A DNA stretch of 64,000 nucleotides from NCBI GenBank assembly GCA_033239125.1, contig BSWB01000007.1, forward strand, positions 106,894,082 through 106,958,081. The letters run 5' to 3'. A program made the translations under genes and the position numbers. This document shows positions 57,417 through 64,000 of the stretch, in pieces (within the stretch, counting starts at the first letter, position 1; each line of letters begins with the position of its first letter). This DNA is from Fagopyrum homotropicum. Lineage: Eukaryota; Streptophyta; Magnoliopsida; Caryophyllales; Polygonaceae. A model generated the notes under the pieces. The model was given only the letters and a program-made list of their open reading frames with translations. It was not told where the DNA came from and searched no databases.

Positions 57417-58590
57417 GTGGACGTCCGGGATGACACACTCTTCACCTCCATGTTCGGCTTCCCGCCGTTGGAGGTGAAGACCGTCATGAAAGTGGGTGGG
57501 TTGCAGACAACACATCTCCTCTCTACGTTGAGGACTATGACAGAGTCCGCAGAGGTGAGGCAGGAGGACATCGCCACCGGATTCTTGAGTCTTCTTATTG
57601 GCTCCACCTTGTTCATAGAAAAGACCATGAACAGGGTGAAGTCTCATATGTTGAGCGTTTGTTGCGACCCCAGCATGATGGCGTCCCGTTCTTGGGGGAC
57701 ATCGACGTTGGCATATCTCTACCGACAGTTTGGCGAGTCCTCCAGGAAGGACGTCCATACCTTAGCTGGTTGTTCACTGCTTTTGGAGGTACGTAGTCAC
57801 ACATACTTTCTTTGTTTTCAAACTTTTAATGAATGTTTTGATAAGAAATCGTTATTATGTTGTGTAGTCGTAGGTTCACGCTTATTTCCCCCACTTCAGA
57901 CGTAGAGGGCATCATGACCCTCTCAGATAGAGAAATGCGCGGCATGCATTGAGGTCGGATAGGGCTCCTACAGGGAAGCAGGAGATATCGGCCTATTTGG
58001 GATTTTGGGCTCAATTGGCAACGTGTAGGATGGATGAGGTACTAATAACACATGTTTAAACTTTTAATTACATTTGTTTAATGATAAATCTTTATTTGCT
58101 TGAAATGACTATCTAATTTTGTTGTAGGTGATGTGGATGTCGTGTGGTTCTCTAGATGGCTTAAGATATGACAGATGCGCGTATCCCGCTACTTGATGGT
58201 GATACACTTCTATTGGTGGGAGGAGTCATATCACCCCCAATTCACCTACGCTAGTTTGGGCGTGTCCAGGTTGTCCCTCCACAACTTCATATTGTTCCTC
58301 CAAGATGGATCATCCGCCCCTTCGTGATGAAGAGGCCGGCGAGGATAAAGAAGTATGAGTTATTGTTTGCTCTAGAGGTGTGGCATAGATGGGCGACGCG
58401 AGACCAACATCTGTACGACCTACAGAGTCACCTAATAATCTTCGACCCATGGTAGATGGATGAGTACTTTCTGGACGGGTTCTTATCGCATACTCATCCA
58501 CACCTACACCCAACTCCATATGGTGCACCTCCACCGTCTCCAGTTGCACCCGCTCCTGTCGACGTTGTCGTACTTCTAGAGCGGGTATGA
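57417..58590 (+). pseudogene. Plant mobile domain (PMD / MAIN-like) gene remnant with three exons
   Basis: Exon 1 (to 57788, GAG|GTACGT donor) encodes VRQEDIATGFLSLLIGSTLF, then SWGTSTLAYLYRQFGESSRK and GCSLLLE, a clear PMD signature. Exon 2 (about 57874-58038) continues VHAYFPHF and FWAQLATC with one in-frame TAG. Exon 3 (from 58128) holds VIHFYWWEESYHPQFTYASL in a shifted frame and VWHRWATRDQHLYDLQ. PMD proteins include the host MAIN/MAIL silencing factors and many transposon-borne versions. The neighbouring MULE transposase (convergent, minus strand) suggests a transposon-borne origin. Stops and shifts make it a likely pseudogene; exon borders are my estimate. Confidence 0.7.
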
Positions 58591-59331
58591 CCTTCACTAT
58601 TGCAATACATTTGTTAGTTTTAAGTTATTATTTAAGAATTATTTGAGTAATTAAAGCGTTTTTGTTCTACAACACGTACAAATAGGATTAGGTATCACAC
58701 GAGAGGCTTTGTCTCATGGTTCTTCATTCGAGGTCGATGTTCTACACCGTCTAGTTGATGTCTTAGGAGGTGACAAGGCACCAAAGGCGTCACCTCCTGT
58801 TAGGGTATCTCATCAACATGACTAGATAGTTATTTATGTTCTATGGTTATGTATGTACATGTTTTATGATTATGTATGAACAAATTTTATGATTATGTAT
58901 GAGCATTATGCTTCTTATACTTTCAAATCCTTATTTCATAACCACAATCCTCATTTCATTAAAAAAAACAATTATACTTTCATAACCACAATCCTCATTT
59001 CATTAAAAAGCAAATAATTAAATTTTCAAACATGATAGACATCAAATTAATGGCGAGTCTTCTCTCTCAAGCAACCTTTTGTATCTCGCTATTCTTCGGT
59101 AAAATAAGTGGGTGAATCCATCAATTGAAGCATCGTGACCACGCATCCAGTCATAATAAATCGGGGACAAAGGAGCGTTTTGATGCAACCAAACCTATTT
59201 CATAATAACATGGAGTTAACCAAACAACTTTTGCGTTTTAAAACATATTAATAATCACGTTGAGTTACCGGAACATAGTCATGATCATTGAGTACGACGA
59301 TTGATTGAACTTCCGTTGGAGGTTGTTGTTC
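58591..59331. other. Spacer between the PMD remnant and the MULE ORF
   Basis: AT-rich. Two direct copies of TTTCATAACCACAATCCTCA plus flanking sequence (58925-59010) and two of TTTTATGATTATGTATGA (58861-58900). No gene. Confidence 0.5.
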
Positions 59332-62300
59332 TTATTCAGAATCCGCAATCAAGGGCAAGCAAGTGTATGAGTCAAATCTAGAGAGAACCACAAGCGCCAC
59401 TCGATGTAAAGTGGCGTATGCGAGAGCAGTGGTAAGAATTGTTAGCATGAAATATGACGATATTTTAGGCACTTGTTTTAGTTGTTTTTCCCTCTTTATA
59501 GTGTTCTTAGATATGTGTTTGAAGTAATTGTGAGCTAGTTCACCCACTTTGTCGATATAGAGATCTACACTAGCTTCTTTGTGTTTTTAGGTGAATAAGG
59601 CTTGGATTGGAGCAAATGAGGAAGGAAAGGAATGTTTGATCACATTTTATGGCAAGGAGATGCATTAGGAAGTCTAAGGAAGGAGCATAGATGGAAGATT
59701 GCACGAAACAAAGGCAAAGAAAGAGAAAAGCAACTACACGCCCTGAATTACGGTCGTGGAAGAGGATTTGAAGAATCACGCTCTAAACCACGGCCGTGGA
59801 CTTGGCATCATGAACGTGGACTTGAGTTTGGAGCACTCCAGATAGTTACACGGTCTAAAGTACGGTCGTGGAAATCCTATGGCACCGTAATTTGAAATCC
59901 ACGCCCTAAACCACGGTCGTGGAAAGTTGTACTTGACCGTGATTTTAGTGATTCTGTGACGTGTCATATTTTGCCACGTCAGCCACGTCATTGGGTTTTC
60001 TCGTAACCCTACCTCGCCTTACAAAAAGGCTAGAGAAGAGAGTTTCTGGGGGGCTTGCTTACACTCGCTTACCTTTGCGTACGTTTAGCCGTCATTGGGT
60101 ATTTGCTCGAGGATTGAAGATTTGGAAGGACGTACTTTTCGGAAGATTGTGTACTTTGGATATTCTAGGATTTTCATTCGAGAACGGATTGTCATCCCGT
60201 TATTTGTGACTTCTCTAGATCTTTGTGAGGATTTATGTTCCTATTCTCCTAGATTCATAAACATATTACCTTTTTGTTTAGATTTCGAGATTGACTTTGA
60301 GTTTTATTTAAGTTTTCGAGGGTTTTCATCTTTTATTCTTCTTAAATTGAATATTGATATCATGACAATGATTGTTGGCTAAAACCCTTTAGCAATTCTA
60401 AGGTGAAGGGTTGATAGTTGTGGCTTAGATGATGATAGATCGATCGTAATTTGATTAGACCCTGAAAGTTAGAGAAATATCGTCGACACCCTAAATCACG
60501 GTTTGTTCTTGAGTTCTACAGCCGTGGTTCTCAAGATCTAGCCGTGATTTACCCCAGTTTACGAACTTTGCTTTTGCTTTAATCCAAAGTTAAAGATTTA
60601 CTTTAACCTAGCATTGACTTGTCTTTCCTAGGTAGTAGTGAGACTCAACATCCTCTATTTCGGTTTCGAGTATCACAACCTTAACTGTTTGATTTTATCT
60701 TGATCCTTTGGGTTTGGGCTTGGGTATTTAAGATCAATTCTTACCTTTAGATCCTTTTTATATTGCAGCCTCAACAACCTTTATAGAGAGAGTCTTTGGG
60801 TTAGACATATAAGGTTTTGGAACTTCACCGTACATTACCTTACCTTAGTATACATTCGCAATTCTCAACTTTGTCCTTATATATATAGTATATCTTGAAT
60901 CGATTGCCACAATTTGATACCTGGATCTTTAGGGTTGTTGTTTTCCCAATGTTTGCAAAGCTTCTACATTTCTACTTGCTCGATTACTTGAAACTGATTT
61001 TGTTTCACCAATTCACTGAGATCGATACTCTGGAATACTTTCTAATCTACGCCGATCCGTACACTGCGGGTTCGCTTGCTCTTATTCTAGTTTTATAAAT
61101 TTAAAGCTTATTTGCACGCACGTTTTAGGGCGAACAGGAACCTCCATCCAGAACTCCGATGCGCAAGGTGCAGGGTTAAGGTAGTTGACGTTTTTAATCA
61201 GTTCTTCAATCTCATCATCGACATGTATTCCGGAGTATACATGCATGTATCTACTCAACTCCCAAGCGAGCTTTCTCCGGACACGAATGTATTCATGTTG
61301 CTCGTAACCCAATAGCGCACCAAGTGGTCAATATCCTCAATGTCCATCGCCCGGAACATCTATCACACGATTGATGTAAGATACCATAAAAAAAGAGATG
61401 TTCCGATAACCCCAATTGAATCCTCGGACCACTAGTTCAGATGACTGAGCTAGAATACTTGTCTGAGACTCCGGTGCAACGTATGGGATGGTACTAGCCT
61501 CGCCTGTGGTGATCGTGGTGTCAGCTCGTCCTCGACCACGTCCTTGACCTCGACCTCTTCCTTTAGAACTTTGTGACGAATCCTCATCTATGATTCCTTA
61601 TCAACTCAAGCATGCTCAAATCTAGATGGTACACGACTTTGCTTATTCTGGGCTCCCGAGCAACTGATTCCGTCGGGTTCAACATGGTTGTCACATAAGC
61701 CCCAAACTTGTCCATAATTTCCTGGCTCAACTTACCCTTCCGGTGCATGGTCATAAAGGATGTCAGAGTAATATCTCCCATCGATAGAGGGATAGACTCG
61801 GGTTTTTCCACTTCGTCGGTGACTTTGTGCCACACTACCTGCCTCTAGAAAGGATGTAATGTAGTAAAAAAAATATGTCTGTTCTCCCGGAGGGCCGTTG
61901 TAAACTCATGCATGCAAGGGATCCCGTACGATTGCCTCCAATACCAGTCGTCACATGTAGATACATATGCCCCTTGGCGCGTCAATTTGCAATTATCGAT
62001 CAAGTACTTCATGTAGTTGTTGGACACCTTTCAGATAAGGAATGTAAACATTGGGTCTTCTTGAATGCTTATAGTAGTATGAGTACGCGACTTTTCTATG
62101 CTACCTTAAATCTCGTCAATCTGGTCTCCGATCATTCTATGGATGCTCTTGATGAGAGTATCAAATCCACAATGAGTTGACTTAATAGTTCTCTTTAACA
62201 TCGAATGAGCACCCTCGGCCATAAGATTAGAACATCATTTAAGCTTATATAATAGATCATTAATAGTAAGCATCACAATAAAAGATGTAATGGCTAATTG

Positions 62301-63950
62301 TCTAACCTTCCCGACGTCCTTGACCCGAGATGGAGGTAGTGATCGGTCCAACAACGGACAATAACTTCCTTGTATTTTTCCAACAACGTCTTCTCGAGGT
62401 ACTCCATCAGATGATATTTGTCTCTCCAACTATCCCACGTATGCACGAGCCTCACCTCATAAGCCGCAATAGTAGTCGAGTCAAACAACTCATGACAGTC
62501 CCTCATGAATTTTGCTTAGATGGATGGCGAATGTCACTTCCACCAACTATTCGATTCGATGTTTATGAACACGTATCACTTACATAAAATATACTTGACA
62601 TCTGCGAAGGCTCTAAGTATTGCTTTTATGAGGCCTAATTCACGGTCCGTCACTATCACTTCCGGCTTCTTTCCATTAAATAGTATGACAATGCATTCCA
62701 AAACCCACTCGTAATGAGTCGCTGTCTCCCGTTTCATGAACACAAACGCAACGGAAATAATTTGTTGTGTGCTAGTTAATCCGACGATCTCCAATAACGG
62801 CGTGTCGTACCTTCAAAATATATTGTATGGAACTTTATAATTGTAAACGGACTATAATATAAAAGATAATGAATTAAATAATAATTTGTTCGTCTTGTAT
62901 GTGGCATCCATGATGACGACGTATGGAAACATGGCAACCCAACACTTCGATTCAGGTTGCGCTAGGAGTAAGTCGCTCATTCCTCTCCTCCTTCGATGGT
63001 TTCCATACTAATATTCCACAAGTAATCCTTCTCTTTTAAGAATTTCAACGTTTTTTGGATTACCGTTTGATCTCTCATCGCTTCCAACCTAAATTTATTC
63101 CGAGCGCTGGAAACTTGTTTCCTGAAAGTGACCATCTTATCGGGGTCTTAAAAATCACTCTTTAGCAAGCGAACAATCTCCCTATGAGGCATTCCCGCCT
63201 CGGTGTAGATGGCGACCCGTTTCATTTGTGCATTCGTCAATCGTCCAACAAACGCATGACCTACCAACTTTTGCGGGAGAAGATGGTTGTGAGTTCCTAG
63301 GACCTGTCTCACACCCAAACACCCATTTGCACTTCTTCAATGTGTAAGCAAAACTTATAATCAAACTTCTTTGTCTTGCATAGTTTCCTCAAACCCTTCG
63401 CCTCACTCTTGCAGATTCCGTAGTTCTCACACACAAATATCACCTTCCGAAAACGATGATCTTCCGACTTGTAGGACTTTAACTTGATAAGAACAATATT
63501 TTTACTTCTGGCTATCTCAAGAACCCACGCAGTTAACGAGTCCAAATCCGTCCATATACGATAGTCCATAAAAAACTGCTATAGTCATAATCATCAGGAA
63601 TAACGGAAGCCTACAATAATTATTCGGAAAAATTCATTTAATACGACTATATCATTTGTTCTAACATTGTTCAAATTACTTCACTTAACACTAAACTATC
63701 ATAACTAACTTATAATAAGTAAGCATAACATAACACTAAACTACGCTAAAACAAACGAATTGGGAAAACTAACCTCAACAACACTAAATGGATCGTAGTT
63801 GCTAAGCATCACGGGACTAAACAAACGCTCGTCACCCTCCACATCGTCTTCACCACCACCGAGATCAACACCGTCATCTCCATCGTTGGCGCGAAACTCC
63901 TCTTCTCCATCGCTGGAATGATACTCCGCTTCTCCATCGTCGGAATTCAT
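59332..63950 (-). pseudogene. Mutator-like transposase with FAR1-type, MULE, SWIM and OTU-like parts, interrupted by a solo LTR
   Basis: Start Met at 63950 with an acidic exon (63950-63774, GAG|GTTAG donor). Exon 2 from 63575 gives a FAR1-like DNA-binding part (IWTDLDSLTAWVLEIARSK ... HNHLLPQKLVGHAFVGRL). The MULE transposase core follows: VVIMDATYKT near 62905 (first Asp) and EVIVTDRELGLIKAI near 62650 (second Asp), split by stops and shifts. A SWIM finger (CDDWYWRQSYGIPCMHEF) is at about 61905-61965. The C-terminal part resembles OTU cysteine protease folds fused to plant MULEs: VPGDGH then stop at 61337-61339, exactly where the catalytic Cys is expected. The segment LAWELSRYMHVYSG follows, up to FWMEV at 61137. 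After the LTR (59440-61136) the frame resumes TTALAYATLHRVALVVLSRF to a TAA at 59332-59334. Not functional. Confidence 0.82.
59440..61136 (+). repeat. Athila solo LTR, copy F, inside the MULE ORF
   Basis: 1697 bp in plus orientation, TGTTAGCATGAAATATGACG to TAGGGCGAACA, family A type with words at 59745-59950 (ACGGTCGTGGAAG, CCACGGCCGTGGAC, CCACGGTCGTGGAAAG) and a hairpin phrase at 60490-60555. No primer site follows, so it is a solo LTR left by LTR-LTR recombination. Flanks agaat and ggaac would be an aged target duplication with two transitions. Removing the LTR and one flank restores the MULE frame. Confidence 0.85.
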
Positions 63951-64000
63951 CTTCGAATGAGATTTTCTTACGAATCAACGAATTACGGTGAGTTTTTATA

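Noticed and set aside
57390..57758. Minus-strand ORF opposite the PMD exon
   Set aside because: The plus strand carries a clear plant-mobile-domain signature; the minus frame is a shadow.

Overview
The window is repeat-dense plant nuclear DNA, most likely dicot pericentromeric heterochromatin. The basis is long Ty3/gypsy LTR retrotransposons of the Athila lineage with tRNA-Asp primer sites, a Mutator-like (MULE) transposase with SWIM and OTU-type parts, a plant-mobile-domain gene remnant, an ATL-type RING-H2 pseudogene and a plant GRF zinc-finger gene. There is no prokaryotic-style gene organisation. I name the Athila copies D, E, C, B, A, B' and F.

Layout. 1-3679: 5' end of copy D (gag-pol start and 5' LTR, minus strand), inserted in the gag of an older remnant E (3680-4222). 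4223-6151: gene-free, locally repetitive. 6157-18948: copy C, a complete but decayed element with an ATGAT target duplication. 18954-22240: spacer holding the one plausible host gene, a two-exon GRF zinc-finger/coiled-coil/membrane protein (19458-20077), and a GAA microsatellite. 22241-46131: copy B, split by copy A (26022-39255). A is a nearly intact element with an AATAC target duplication that landed inside B's extra ORF. 46132-47265: fragment ending in an LTR-like sequence with very long inverted termini. 47266-54097: copy B', related to B but 3'-truncated. 54098-57360: tandem repeats, the RING-H2 pseudogene and a possible copia remnant. 57417-58590: plant-mobile-domain pseudogene. 59332-63950: MULE transposase pseudogene on the minus strand, interrupted by a plus-strand Athila solo LTR (F, 59440-61136).

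Each Athila copy reads, in its own sense, LTR - PBS(tRNA-Asp) - gag - protease - RT - RNase H - integrase - hairpin/spacer - ATHILA ORF-1-type ORF - noncoding segment - PPT - LTR. A retains a single gag-pol frame with only two nonsense codons. B lost integrase and B' lost RT/RNase H. C and D are degenerate.

The most interesting unexplained signal is a layer of family-specific palindromic words on a shared CGGYCG-like core: CCACGGCCGTGG in A, D and F; CCTCGGTCGAGG in B and B'; AATCGGTCGATT in C. They recur at matching places in the three families (both LTR halves, the pol/ORF1 spacer, the protease-RT linker). A second signal is a strongly conserved noncoding block of about 185 bp. It lies between two copies of a hairpin plus purine-tract module that share the same loop. 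Both are proposed as cis-acting systems of these elements. Function is inference.
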